Shown: piece after piece, positions 41,704 through 50,679 of the stretch
How the letters are laid out: each line of letters starts with the position of its first letter
Numbering within the stretch: the first letter of the stretch is position 1
Assembly (NCBI GenBank): GCA_016703945.1
Contig: JADJBC010000060.1
Coordinates: 62,001-126,000 of the forward strand
From: Candidatus Aalborgicola danicus
Lineage (GTDB): Bacteria > Pseudomonadota > Gammaproteobacteria > Burkholderiales > Burkholderiaceae_C
DNA length: 64,000 nucleotides
Direction: 5' to 3'
The notes under the pieces: generated by a model
What the model saw: the letters and a program-made list of their open reading frames with translations, nothing else
Told to the model about the DNA's origin: nothing
Databases searched by the model: none
Position numbers and translations under genes: made by a program

Positions 41704-41941
41704 ACTGGGCTTGCATGCCCGTGCCTCTGCCAAACTGACCAAGCTGGCGGGAAGTTTCCCGTGTGAAGTCTGGATGGCCAAAGGCGAGCGTCGGGTGAAC
41801 GCCAAGAGCATCATGGGCGTCATGATGCTGGCCGCAGGAATGGGAACTGAAGTGACGATTGATACCGAAGGCGAACGTGCCCAGGAAGCCATGGATGCCA
41901 TCCTGGCTCTGATCGCAGACAAATTCGGCGAGGGTGAATAG
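41672..41941 (+). CDS. ptsH: Phosphocarrier protein HPr
   Basis: This is an 89-residue HPr. The phosphorylated histidine is His15 in Gly-Leu-His-Ala-Arg, and Ser46 in Lys-Ser-Ile-Met-Gly-Val is the regulatory serine. It relays phosphate from EI to the EIIA. It overlaps the EIIA gene and is followed by repeats and then ptsI. Confidence 0.95.
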   Translation: MIKTTTTISNRLGLHARASAKLTKLAGSFPCEVWMAKGERRVNAKSIMGVMMLAAGMGTEVTIDTEGERAQEAMDAILALIADKFGEGE

Positions 41942-41945
41942 AGAT

Positions 41946-42024
41946 ATGGCCCCCACGCTTGCCACTGCGTGTGCTGTGCTGCCCCCCGAGGGGGCTGAAC
42001 TTGCTTGGGGCGGCCCGGCGCGGC
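41946..42024 (+). repeat. GGGGCGGCCCGGCG repeat, copy 1 of a tandem pair
   Basis: The unit begins GGCCCCCACGCTTGCC, contains GCCCCCCGAGGGGGCTG, and ends GGGGCGGCCCGGCGCGG. The adjoining copy differs slightly. Confidence 0.8.
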
Positions 42025-42028
42025 GTTC

Positions 42029-42094
42029 TATGGCCCCCACGCTCCACCGCTACGCCCCAAGGGGGCTAAATCCGCTTGGGGCGGCCCGGCGCGG
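42029..42094 (+). repeat. GGGGCGGCCCGGCG repeat, copy 2 of a tandem pair
   Basis: The same unit is repeated with CCCCAAGGGGGCT replacing the CCCCGAGGGGGCT run. It ends shortly before the ptsI start. Confidence 0.8.
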
Positions 42095-42112
42095 ATTTGT
42101 CGGTACGCCACT

Positions 42113-43888
42113 ATGACCTTCGCTATCCATGGCCTGAACGTGTCACGCGGCGTGGCGATCGGCCGCGCGGTGCTGGTCGCCTCCAGCCGGGTCGATGTTG
42201 CGCACTACTTTGTCAAGCCCGACGAGGTCGAAGCCGAAATCAACCGGCTTCGGGCCGGTCGCAACGCCGTCATCGACGAAATTCACAGGCTGCAGGAGAG
42301 CATCACCCACATGGGGCCCAAGGAGGCCCCCCACGAATTGGGTGCCTTGCTGGATGTTCACCTGATGCTGTTGCAGGACCAGGAACTGGTGGGCGGCGTC
42401 AAACACTGGATCACCGAGCGCCTGTACAACGCCGAGTGGGCGCTGACCACCCAGCTCGAAGTCATCGCACGCCAGTTTGACGAAATGGAAGACGAGTACC
42501 TGCGCGAGCGCAAGGCCGATCTGGAGCAAATTGTCGAGCGGGTTTTGCGGGCCATGAAGGGCAGCGGTTCGCCCATCGTGGTGCATCCGCAGCGCGTCAA
42601 CCGCAAGCCATCCCAGCAGGACCTGTTGCTCGACGACACGGTAGACGTGCCGTTGATCCTGATTGCCCACGATTTGTCGCCTGCGGACATGCTGCAGTTC
42701 AAGCAAAGCGTGTTCGCCGGCTTCATCACCGACGTCGGCGGCAAAACCTCGCACACCGCCATCGTCGCGCGCAGCATGGACATTCCGGCGGTAGTGGGTG
42801 CTCGCCTAGCCAGCCAACTGGTGCGCCAGGACGACTGGGTCATCATTGACGGCGACGCGGGTGTGGTGATCGTCGACCCATCATCCATCATCCTGGCCGA
42901 ATATGGCTTCAAGCAGCGCCAGCGCGAACTCGAACGGGGCCGCCTGCAGCGCCTGTTGCACACCCCAGCCGTTACCATGGACGGTGAAAAGGTGGAACTC
43001 CTGGCCAATATTGAAATGCCCGAAGACGCCCCAGTCGCGCTGAAAGCCGGTGCGGTGGGTGTGGGCCTGTTCCGCAGCGAATTTTTATTCATGGGTCGCC
43101 AGGGAAGACTGCCCGGAGAAGAAGAGCAGTACCAGGCTTACAAACGCGCGGTGGAAGGCATGCAAGGCCTGCCGGTCACTATCCGCACCGTGGATGTGGG
43201 GGCCGACAAACCGCTTGACGACTCACTGCGTGACGATGCCCACCTGAACCCGGCACTGGGTTTGCGCGCGATTCGCTGGAGCCTGGCGGACCCGGCCATG
43301 TTCTTAACGCAGCTACGCGCCATCCTACGCGCTGCTGCGCACGGCAAGGTGCACCTGCTGGTGCCCATGCTGGCGCACGCCAGCGAGATCCGTCAGACGC
43401 TGGCCCACCTGGACCATGCGCGCGCCATGCTGGACAACCGGGGCGTCTCGTATGGCCCGGTCAAGCTGGGGGCCATGATCGAGATACCTGCGGCGGCATT
43501 GAGCCTGCGCTTGTTCCTCAAATACTTTGACTTCCTGTCCATAGGCACCAACGACCTGATCCAGTACACGCTGGCGATTGACCGGGCGGACGAATCGGTG
43601 GCCCATCTGTACGACCCGCTGCACCCGGCCGTGCTGCGACTGGTAGCCGATACCATCGCCGAAGGCCGTGCGCAGGGCAAAGACGTGGCGGTGTGTGGCG
43701 AGATGGCGGGCGATGTGACTTTGACCCGATTGCTGTTGGGCTTGGGGTTGCGCAGCTTCTCCATGCACCCGGCGCAAATTTTGGCGGTCAAACAGGAAAT
43801 CTTGCGCGCCGATGCCGGCAAACTCGCGCCCTGGGCGCAACGTGTCATGCAAGCAGAAGACCCCGCACGGGAAATGGCGGCACCCTAG
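42113..43888 (+). CDS. ptsI: Phosphoenolpyruvate-protein phosphotransferase (PTS enzyme I)
   Basis: This is a 591-residue enzyme from ATG 42113; the frame is open 36 codons further, but that part is repeat sequence. The active histidine is His214 in Gly-Gly-Lys-Thr-Ser-His-Thr-Ala-Ile. The C-terminal barrel has Asp-Val-Gly-Ala-Asp-Lys-Pro and Gly-Thr-Asn-Asp-Leu-Ile-Gln-Tyr. It transfers phosphate from PEP to HPr. The set lacks transport components. Confidence 0.96.
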   Translation: MTFAIHGLNVSRGVAIGRAVLVASSRVDVAHYFVKPDEVEAEINRLRAGRNAVIDEIHRLQESITHMGPKEAPHELGALLDVHLMLLQDQELVGGVKHWITERLYNAEWALTTQLEVIARQFDEMEDEYLRERKADLEQIVERVLRAMKGSGSPIVVHPQRVNRKPSQQDLLLDDTVDVPLILIAHDLSPADMLQFKQSVFAGFITDVGGKTSHTAIVARSMDIPAVVGARLASQLVRQDDWVIIDGDAGVVIVDPSSIILAEYGFKQRQRELERGRLQRLLHTPAVTMDGEKVELLANIEMPEDAPVALKAGAVGVGLFRSEFLFMGRQGRLPGEEEQYQAYKRAVEGMQGLPVTIRTVDVGADKPLDDSLRDDAHLNPALGLRAIRWSLADPAMFLTQLRAILRAAAHGKVHLLVPMLAHASEIRQTLAHLDHARAMLDNRGVSYGPVKLGAMIEIPAAALSLRLFLKYFDFLSIGTNDLIQYTLAIDRADESVAHLYDPLHPAVLRLVADTIAEGRAQGKDVAVCGEMAGDVTLTRLLLGLGLRSFSMHPAQILAVKQEILRADAGKLAPWAQRVMQAEDPAREMAAP

Positions 43889-43889
43889 A

Positions 43890-43942
43890 GTTACTATCAA
43901 AATAGTAGCTGCCTGCGCTTATTTCGCGGGGGCTAGAGGCCC
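43890..43942 (-). repeat. TAGTAGC repeat, copy 7
   Basis: ACTATCAAAATAGTAGC is followed by TGCCTGCGC and GGGGGCTAGAGGCCC. It lies between the convergent ptsI and EamA genes. Confidence 0.85.
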
Positions 43943-43947
43943 ATTTC

Positions 43948-44910
43948 TCATATGGTTTTGGCTCTGGAGCCCAGCACCGCAGCACCAATGATCATGGCCG
44001 CTGCCACGGCGACCGAAGGGCTGGGCCATTCACCGCGCACCCATAACAGTGCCAGCGTCGAAAACAGCGGCGTCAGGAAGGACAAAACACCGATTGCGCG
44101 GGCGTCGCCCCGCTTGAGTGCAGCATCCCACAGGTAAAACGCCGCGCCCAAGGGCCCCAAACCCATCGCTGCGACCAGCCCCCAATCCCGTGGGCTCAGC
44201 GTTATGGATGGCTCCAGCAACACATGGCAAGCCAAGGACAGCAGGCCAGACACCAGACCGAACAGGCCGATGGCCGCGCTGCTGAACGGGGGTACCCGTT
44301 GGGTCAACAGGGAGTAGCTGGCCCACACAAAAGCCGACGCCAACGCCGGGATATAACCCCAGGCAAAACCACCAGCCCATGCCGACCCGGTGCCAGCACC
44401 ACTGCTGGCGCCCAAAATCGCCAGCGCGGCCCCTGCAAACCCCAGCATGGCCGCCCCCACGTGCAACAAACGTAGTCGCATGCCGGGCAAAAACAACGGG
44501 GCCATCAACACAATACCCAGGGGCCACAGGTAGTTGACCAAATTGGCCTGCACCGGCGGCGCATGGCGCAAAGCAATAAACAACAAAAAGTGGAAACCGA
44601 ACAGGCCATACACACCCAAGGCCAGGGTGCGCAGCGGCACCCGCAGGGCCGCGAGTTTTCCGCCCGACAAGGGCACCGCAATCAGGCTGCCCACCAGCAG
44701 GCCCAGGCCGGTCAGCAAAAAAGGCGGCAGGTGTTGGAGCAACACCCCCAGTGGCGCCAGGCTGCCCCATAAGACGATGGCACCCAGCGCCAGTGCGGTG
44801 GACGCTCCAGAAAGGGCGGGGAGTGTTTGGATGGGGTCATGGGCCAGTGCAGGCGGCCATTCTAAGGACCCGCGACCCGGCGGCTTGCCAGCACCTATCT
44901 CGGGTAGCAT
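43948..44910 (-). CDS. EamA/DMT family transporter
   Basis: This is a 320-residue protein from ATG 44910. Ten hydrophobic segments form two EamA repeats. Asn-Leu-Val-Asn-Tyr-Leu-Trp-Pro in repeat 1 and Pro-Leu-Gly-Ala-Ala-Phe-Tyr-Leu-Trp in repeat 2 are characteristic. It resembles YddG-type exporters of aromatic amino acids, but the substrate is not determined. The first 35 residues may not be translated; a later start is possible. Confidence 0.85.
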   Translation of the reverse strand: MLPEIGAGKPPGRGSLEWPPALAHDPIQTLPALSGASTALALGAIVLWGSLAPLGVLLQHLPPFLLTGLGLLVGSLIAVPLSGGKLAALRVPLRTLALGVYGLFGFHFLLFIALRHAPPVQANLVNYLWPLGIVLMAPLFLPGMRLRLLHVGAAMLGFAGAALAILGASSGAGTGSAWAGGFAWGYIPALASAFVWASYSLLTQRVPPFSSAAIGLFGLVSGLLSLACHVLLEPSITLSPRDWGLVAAMGLGPLGAAFYLWDAALKRGDARAIGVLSFLTPLFSTLALLWVRGEWPSPSVAVAAAMIIGAAVLGSRAKTI

Positions 44911-44960
44911 CCCCGCTCCAGGGCGCGTAACGCTCTTATCCGGGTACTGAAAGGCATGCA

Positions 44961-45434
44961 GTGACTGACTCCGACACAAAAATCCAGGAACCACGCCTGT
45001 GGCGCGCCGACGGCTGGACCGCCCGGGTCATCAAAAACGAAGATGACGACGGCTGGGCCGTGGCCATGATCAAGGATGGCGAGCCAGAACCCGCCCTGGT
45101 GGGGCCGTGGACCATGGGGCGCGACAAAAAGAACCCCAAACCCCTGGATGGCGCTGCCTTCATCACCCTGGTCAAGACGGCGACCGAGTTTGTGCGCCGC
45201 CACGAACAGCAGCTACACGCCAGCCTGCACCAAAGCCTGGTGGTGAACGCCGCGTCCGGCCGGGTCACCGTGTCACTGGACATCGTGCCCGACGAGGACA
45301 ACCCATACGCGGTGTTGCGCGCAACCGATGACAGCGATGAGCCCCTGGCACAGGTGCGTGTGGCACCGTCGTTCAAACTCAACCGGGCCAGCGCCTTGGC
45401 ATGGATTGAGAGCCAATTTGCGCGGCCCCGCTAG
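44961..45434 (+). CDS. Conserved protein of unknown function
   Basis: This encodes 157 residues. The start is GTG 44961, following a GAAAGG site. The protein is acidic and soluble, with a Trp-rich N-terminal half (Gly-Trp-Thr-Ala-Arg-Val, Gly-Trp-Ala-Val-Ala) and a C-terminal half with Pro-Tyr-Ala-Val-Leu. No motif points to a function. The GST gene follows on the same strand. Confidence 0.75.
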   Translation: MTDSDTKIQEPRLWRADGWTARVIKNEDDDGWAVAMIKDGEPEPALVGPWTMGRDKKNPKPLDGAAFITLVKTATEFVRRHEQQLHASLHQSLVVNAASGRVTVSLDIVPDEDNPYAVLRATDDSDEPLAQVRVAPSFKLNRASALAWIESQFARPR

Positions 45435-45450
45435 GGGGATAATCATTCGC

Positions 45451-46143
45451 ATGATCACCGTACACCATCTGGAAACCTCCCGTTCACAGCGTGTGCTGTG
45501 GTTGCTTGAAGAGCTGGGCGTGCCCTATGCCATCAAGTTGTACCAGCGTGATCCCAAGACCCGTTTGGCGCCCGCCGCACTAAAAGCCGTGCACCCGCTG
45601 GGCAAATCACCGGTGATCACCGATGGGGATGAGACCATCGCCGAATCCGGCGCCATTCTGGAGTACCTGGTCGAGCGTTATGGGGCACGGGGCCAGGGTG
45701 AATTGGCACAGTTGCAACCGGCACCGGGAACCCCGGCCTACCGCCAGTCCCGCTTCTGGATGCACTATGCCGAGGGCTCGTTAATGAACTGGCTGGTCAT
45801 GAAGCTGGTGTTTATGACCATTCCCACCCAGCCCATGCCGTTTTTTGTGCGACCGATTGCCCGCCAACTGTGCGCCACCGTGCAGGCCAAGCTGATTGAT
45901 CCCAATCTCGCAACGGCTTTGGCCTTTATCGAGACGCACCTGGGCAGCCACACCTGGTTTGCCGGTGACCAGATCAGCATCGCTGATTTTCAGATGAGTT
46001 TTGCCGTGGAAGCCGCGTTGGCGCGCGGAGCCGATGCCAGCCGTTACCCCCGCCTGGTCGCCTACAAGGCCCGTATGCAGGCGCGCCCCGCCTACCAGCG
46101 CGCCGTGGCCAAGGGCGGTCCGGTGGTGATGGCCAGTCCTTGA
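45451..46143 (+). CDS. Glutathione S-transferase family protein
   Basis: This is a 230-residue protein. The N-terminal thioredoxin fold has Ser-Arg-Ser-Gln-Arg-Val-Leu-Trp-Leu-Leu-Glu-Glu-Leu-Gly near residues 9-22 and Glu-Ser-Gly-Ala-Ile near 64-68. The C-terminal helical half has Phe-Ala-Gly-Asp-Gln-Ile-Ser-Ile-Ala-Asp. It is distinct from the GST at 18542-19192 in both sequence and N-terminal motif. Confidence 0.92.
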   Translation: MITVHHLETSRSQRVLWLLEELGVPYAIKLYQRDPKTRLAPAALKAVHPLGKSPVITDGDETIAESGAILEYLVERYGARGQGELAQLQPAPGTPAYRQSRFWMHYAEGSLMNWLVMKLVFMTIPTQPMPFFVRPIARQLCATVQAKLIDPNLATALAFIETHLGSHTWFAGDQISIADFQMSFAVEAALARGADASRYPRLVAYKARMQARPAYQRAVAKGGPVVMASP

Positions 46144-46180
46144 TCGGCGAATGCGTTGCTGCACCGTCCGTCCCAACGCC

Positions 46181-46942
46181 ATGGCTGATGTCAAATCGTA
46201 TCGACTCTCCCTGACACGGGCTTGTGCCGGTTTGTTATTGCCTTTTCTGCTGTTTGCAGAACCGGCCCAGGCGGACCCCGGTTATTACCTGGTCACGGTG
46301 TATGAGGATGTGGGCCGGGCGCGTATTGACTACCGGTATTGGACCGTTGCCCCCAAGGGGGGTGATGAAGTGGTCTGGCCTGAAATTGGCATCGGTTATG
46401 GCGTAAGCCCCCGCTGGTACACCGAGCTGTTTTCCAGCTTTATCGGCAGCAACTTCCCTCAATCAAGACCCAGCACGCTGAATTGGCAGAACGATTTTTT
46501 GTTGACCCAGGGGCAATACGATGTGGATGTCGCGTTGCACACCAACCTGGTGATCGACCAGACCGGAGCTGACGCCAATGCACTGGAATTCGGTCCGGTG
46601 CTGCAAACCGATGTGGGGCGCGTGCAGCTCAACGGCAACCTGGTGTTGGAGCAGTCGCTGGCCGGGCCCTCGGGACGGGTGCCACAACTCAAGTACCAGT
46701 GGCAGGCCAAGTACCGTTGGAATGCAGCCCTGCATACCGGCATCCAGGGTTTTGGTGAATTGGGTCCCTGGAACCAGTGGGCACCCGAGGGCAAACAGTC
46801 CCACCGCTGGGGGCCTGTGGTGTCCGGCAGTTGGACACTGACCGGCCAGCACAGTGTCGAGTACCACGCGGCCTACCTGCGGGGCCGGGTGTACAGCAAA
46901 GACGCCGATATGTTGTCGATTCGCTTGCAGTACCGTTTTTGA
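46181..46942 (+). CDS. Putative outer-membrane beta-barrel-like protein
   Basis: This encodes 253 residues with a signal peptide (residues about 1-31, ending Ala-Gln-Ala). The rest has alternating hydrophobic and polar residues, many aromatics, and it ends Leu-Gln-Tyr-Arg-Phe, the terminal-Phe signature of proteins sent to the BAM complex. An ATG 10 codons upstream is possible. No ligand can be inferred. Confidence 0.75.
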   Translation: MADVKSYRLSLTRACAGLLLPFLLFAEPAQADPGYYLVTVYEDVGRARIDYRYWTVAPKGGDEVVWPEIGIGYGVSPRWYTELFSSFIGSNFPQSRPSTLNWQNDFLLTQGQYDVDVALHTNLVIDQTGADANALEFGPVLQTDVGRVQLNGNLVLEQSLAGPSGRVPQLKYQWQAKYRWNAALHTGIQGFGELGPWNQWAPEGKQSHRWGPVVSGSWTLTGQHSVEYHAAYLRGRVYSKDADMLSIRLQYRF

Positions 46943-46976
46943 CCCGGCCCGGGCGGCCAAGTCTATTGGTTAAATT

Positions 46977-47025
46977 GGGCTCTAGCCCCCGTAAAATAAG
47001 CGTAGATAGCTATAACAATAATAGC
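46977..47025 (+). repeat. TAGTAGC repeat, copy 8
   Basis: GGGCTCTAGCCCCCGTAAA is followed by TAGCTATAACAATAATAGC. It lies between the outer-membrane-protein gene and the helicase gene. Confidence 0.9.
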
Positions 47026-47034
47026 AACCGACGC

Positions 47035-50000
47035 TTAAACTGACAGCGGCTTCAACAACTCCGCCAAATCCCCTTCGGTAAATAGCGGCTGCTTGCGCCC
47101 GGTCGCACCGCTGTACATGCTGTCGGCCAGCGCCGCTTTGCGCTCTTGCAGTGCCAGGATGCGCTCCTCAATCGTGCCCTGGGCCACCAGCTTGTAGACA
47201 AACACGGTGTGGGTCTGGCCGATGCGGTGGGCGCGGTCGGTGGCCTGGGTTTCAACCGCCGGGTTCCACCACGGGTCGTAGTGGATCACGGTGTCGGCCT
47301 GCGGCAGGTTCAGGCCCACGCCACCGGCCTTCAGGCTGATCAGGAAGATGGGCACGGCGCCGCTGGTGAACTGTTCAATCAGCGCGTCACGGTTCTGGCT
47401 TTGGCCGGTGAGTTTGACCCAGGGGATGTCGCGCTGCTTGAGTTCCGCTTCGATCAAGCTGAGCATGCTGGTGAACTGCGAGAACAGCAAGATGCGCCGC
47501 CCCTCGGCCACCATCTCGGGCAGCAGCTCCATCAATTGTTCCAGCTTGGCCGAGGTCGTGACCTTTTGCGCGGCCGCCAGCTTCAGCAGGCGCGGGTCGC
47601 AGCAGACCTGGCGCAGCTTCAACAGCGCGTCCAGAATCGTGATTTGCGACTTGGCCAGGCCCTTGGTGGTCAGCGCCTCGCGCACGGTTTTCTCCATGCC
47701 CAAGCGAATGGTTTCGTAGAGGTCGGCCTGTTTGCCCGACAGCTCCACGCGTTCAATCGTCTCCACCTTGGGCGGCAACTCGTGGGCCACCAGCGCCTTG
47801 GTCCGGCGCAGCATGAAGGGCGTGATGCGGGCGCGCAGTTGATGCAGGCGCTCGGGGTCGCCCAGCTTCTCAATGGGGGTGCGAAACAGTTCCTTGAAGC
47901 GCTGCTGGCTGCCCAGAAAACCGGGCATCAAGAAGTGGAACAGGCTCCAGATTTCGCCCAGGTGGTTTTCCATCGGCGTGCCGGACAGGCACAGGCGGTG
48001 GCGGGTCCGCAATTGGCCCACCACTTGTGCGGCGTGGGTGCTGGCATTCTTGATGTTCTGCGCCTCGTCCAGCACGACGATATGCCACTGCGCCTCCAGC
48101 CAGCGCTCCTTGTCGCGTTGCAACAGCGAGTAGGGCGCGATGACGATGTCGTGCTCGGCCATGCTGGCGGCGACTTCGTGCCGGTCCTTGCCATGGATCA
48201 CCAGGCAGCGCAGTTGCGGACAAAAGCGTTCGGTTTCGCGGCGCCAGTTGCCCATCAGGCTGACCGGCGCAATGATGAGGGCGGGTTGGGTCAAACGCCC
48301 CGCATCCTTTTCGACCTGGATGTGGGTTAGCGTTTGCAGGGTTTTGCCCAGGCCCATGTCGTCGGCCAGGATGCCACCCAGACCGTGTTCGCGCAGAAAC
48401 TGCAACCAGTTCAGGCCCTGCTGCTGGTAGGGGCGCAGGCTGGCCTGCACGCTGGCCGGTACCGGCACTTCGGGCATTTCGGCGCGGCCACTCAGACGTT
48501 GCACCATCTCGCGCAGGTGGTGCGCGCCTTCCCACACCGCGCCTTCGCCTAGCGCGGCGGTGGTGCGCATGGCGTCCATGCGCGAGAGTGTGAGGCTGTC
48601 GCCGCTAAAGTCATGGTCGCGGTCACCCACCAGTTCCAGCAGCGCGGCCATCCAGGGTTTGAGCGTCTCCGTGGGCAGGCGGATAAAGCCGCCTGGTCCT
48701 GTTTCTGAGTCCGCCCGTTGGTTGGGCAGGTAGACATAGGGCGGAATCTCGGGCAGTCCGGTCTCGGTGTTGATGGGGCTGTTGGCCGCCGCCGCAATCA
48801 GATCGGGCAGCAGCGGCAGGATGTTGTGGCGCTGGCCGTTGATCTCCATGCCCAGCGACAAGTCAAACCAGGGGGAAGTGGCGCCCTCTGTGCCGTCATC
48901 ACCGCCGCCGCCGGGCTGGCCCTGTGGCTGCAGTTGCACCTGCAGCGCGTCGGCGTGGGTGATCCAGCCTTTCAGTGCATCGTCCAGCGTCACCGTAAAG
49001 CCTGCCTCGCGCAGCACGCGGTAGTTGTTGTCAGCCCAGTGCAACCAGGTGTGCTGGGGTGTATCGCCGGGGATGCCAAAAATGCCGCCTTCTGCCGACA
49101 TCAGCCCCAGGTTCATCAGACGGGTGATGGCATCCAGTTCGGCCTCGGCATCGCGGTGCAGCAGCACCCGGCCTTGTGGGCCTTCGACCAAAACAGAGTT
49201 GCCTTGTCCCGCCCACCAACCGCAATAACCCTGGTAGTCAAACTGCAACCGGGCCTCAATCAGCCCCCGGTAGCGCGCCAGATCGGGCCGGTTGGGGGAC
49301 AGGTGCAGGCGGGCAGTTGGTGTGATGCCGTCGAGCTTGGTCAGGCTCTCCAGCACCGGCGGTGCGGGCAGGTCGCCCAGACGCTGCATCAGGTCTAGTT
49401 GGTGCTTTTTCAGCGCGGAGGGCTGCAGAACTGGGGCTTTGAGCAGCACGGCCAACTGGTCATCGGAAATGCCGGGTGCATGCACCGCGCCGCAAAGCCC
49501 GTTGGCACTGTCCAGGTACAGCGGCGGTGTGTTCAGAAACAATTTGGCCGGGGCGTGGTCTGCGCGGGTGCTGCTTCTGGCATGCGCGGCGGGTGTGTCG
49601 CTGGTGTCGGCATGGTGCAGCTTGGCACGCAAGGCCCAGCCGGGTGCGCCCCCGTGTGCGGGGGTCACTTCGTGCCAGCTCCAGTCCAGCGTTTTGGGTG
49701 GCCCCCATTGCAGGGCGGTGCCCGGGCTGCCGTCCGCATTACACGCACACAGGCGCCCGGTACTGGCCGCTTGTTGCAAGGTGATCACGCCGACTGCACC
49801 ACGTGGTGTTGCAGTCGGACTGCCGCTGTAGGCGCTGTAGTAGGACCGGCTGGGATCGGGCATGGCCAGCAACAGTTGCAGGACTTCGCGGTCCGTGCTG
49901 CTGGCCAGGTCATACGCTGCTTGGCCTGCATGGGGCGGTGTGCGAATGGCTTTGGGCTTGGCCCACTCACCACTGGCCTTCCGATAGGACACCATGGCCT

Positions 50001-50613
50001 CCAAGTGCAACTGCTGGGGGCGGTTGCCGGGACCTACGCCTTTGAGCAGGTACAGGTATTGCTCCAGGCGGCTCGGGTTGTGCGCACTGACGGCGTGTGG
50101 TGTGGTGGAGCCACTGGCGCTGTCCATCTCGTAAAACCATTGCAATAACTGGGCTTCGGCTTCAAGGCGCTTAGCTTCCTCCAGCCGGGCTTGGGTGGCC
50201 AGCCGGGCGGCTTCCAGCGCCTCGGGGGTTGGCGGCATACGGCTGGTGGGGCGCACGGCGTGCAGTGCCGCCTCGCTGCCCAGTATGCGCAGGCCCTGGT
50301 AGGCCGCCTTCATGGTCAGGGCCACACCATGTTTGCAGTTGTAGCCCACCGGGCAGGAGCAATCAGCGTCCCAGGTGTCAATCTCTCCTGCCTCCGTGAG
50401 CGTCAGCTCGATGGTAAGTGTGTAGGGCCAGCGCTCGCTGCCTTGTACTTGGCCTTCGAGCAGCCAATAACCGTCGGCCGGCGAGATTTTGAGGTCTAGC
50501 ACTTTTTGCCCGCTGTAGAGCAAGCGCCCCCGCGTCCAGGTGGCGTTGGAGGTCAGTTCCTCCAGGGAGTTGGGGTTGAACCAAACGCGAGGTGTGGGGG
50601 CGTTGTTATGCAT
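47035..50613 (-). CDS. SWIM zinc finger and SNF2-family DEAD/DEAH-box helicase
   Basis: This is a very long protein of 1192 residues. A SWIM zinc finger Cys-Ser-Cys-Pro-Val-Gly-Tyr-Asn-Cys-Lys-His lies at about 84-94. The SNF2 ATPase begins near residue 720, with Asp-Met-Gly-Leu-Gly-Lys-Thr at about 751-757, Asp-Glu-Ala-Gln at about 846, and the C-terminal Asp-Arg-Ala-His-Arg-Ile-Gly-Gln motif VI at about 1126. It resembles HepA/RapA-like bacterial Swi2/Snf2 translocases that remodel protein-nucleic acid complexes. It is flanked by two copies of the TAGTAGC repeat. Confidence 0.93.
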   Translation of the reverse strand: MHNNAPTPRVWFNPNSLEELTSNATWTRGRLLYSGQKVLDLKISPADGYWLLEGQVQGSERWPYTLTIELTLTEAGEIDTWDADCSCPVGYNCKHGVALTMKAAYQGLRILGSEAALHAVRPTSRMPPTPEALEAARLATQARLEEAKRLEAEAQLLQWFYEMDSASGSTTPHAVSAHNPSRLEQYLYLLKGVGPGNRPQQLHLEAMVSYRKASGEWAKPKAIRTPPHAGQAAYDLASSTDREVLQLLLAMPDPSRSYYSAYSGSPTATPRGAVGVITLQQAASTGRLCACNADGSPGTALQWGPPKTLDWSWHEVTPAHGGAPGWALRAKLHHADTSDTPAAHARSSTRADHAPAKLFLNTPPLYLDSANGLCGAVHAPGISDDQLAVLLKAPVLQPSALKKHQLDLMQRLGDLPAPPVLESLTKLDGITPTARLHLSPNRPDLARYRGLIEARLQFDYQGYCGWWAGQGNSVLVEGPQGRVLLHRDAEAELDAITRLMNLGLMSAEGGIFGIPGDTPQHTWLHWADNNYRVLREAGFTVTLDDALKGWITHADALQVQLQPQGQPGGGGDDGTEGATSPWFDLSLGMEINGQRHNILPLLPDLIAAAANSPINTETGLPEIPPYVYLPNQRADSETGPGGFIRLPTETLKPWMAALLELVGDRDHDFSGDSLTLSRMDAMRTTAALGEGAVWEGAHHLREMVQRLSGRAEMPEVPVPASVQASLRPYQQQGLNWLQFLREHGLGGILADDMGLGKTLQTLTHIQVEKDAGRLTQPALIIAPVSLMGNWRRETERFCPQLRCLVIHGKDRHEVAASMAEHDIVIAPYSLLQRDKERWLEAQWHIVVLDEAQNIKNASTHAAQVVGQLRTRHRLCLSGTPMENHLGEIWSLFHFLMPGFLGSQQRFKELFRTPIEKLGDPERLHQLRARITPFMLRRTKALVAHELPPKVETIERVELSGKQADLYETIRLGMEKTVREALTTKGLAKSQITILDALLKLRQVCCDPRLLKLAAAQKVTTSAKLEQLMELLPEMVAEGRRILLFSQFTSMLSLIEAELKQRDIPWVKLTGQSQNRDALIEQFTSGAVPIFLISLKAGGVGLNLPQADTVIHYDPWWNPAVETQATDRAHRIGQTHTVFVYKLVAQGTIEERILALQERKAALADSMYSGATGRKQPLFTEGDLAELLKPLSV

Positions 50614-50619
50614 GAAAAC

Positions 50620-50671
50620 TGGCTCTAGCCCCCGTAAAACAAGGGAATAGAGCTACTATTTTTATAGCAAA
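50620..50671 (+). repeat. TAGTAGC repeat, copy 9
   Basis: GGCTCTAGCCCCCGTAAAAC precedes AGCTACTATTTTTATAGC. It lies between the helicase start and the lipA stop. Confidence 0.9.
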
Positions 50672-50679
50672 TGGCGTAT

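Noticed and set aside
42005..42112. N-terminal extension of enzyme I
   Set aside because: The added residues are encoded by the GC-rich repeat; the conserved protein begins at 42113.
47146..48330. 394-codon frame antisense to the SNF2 helicase
   Set aside because: The composition is Gln/Arg/Leu rich and it lies wholly within a conserved gene.
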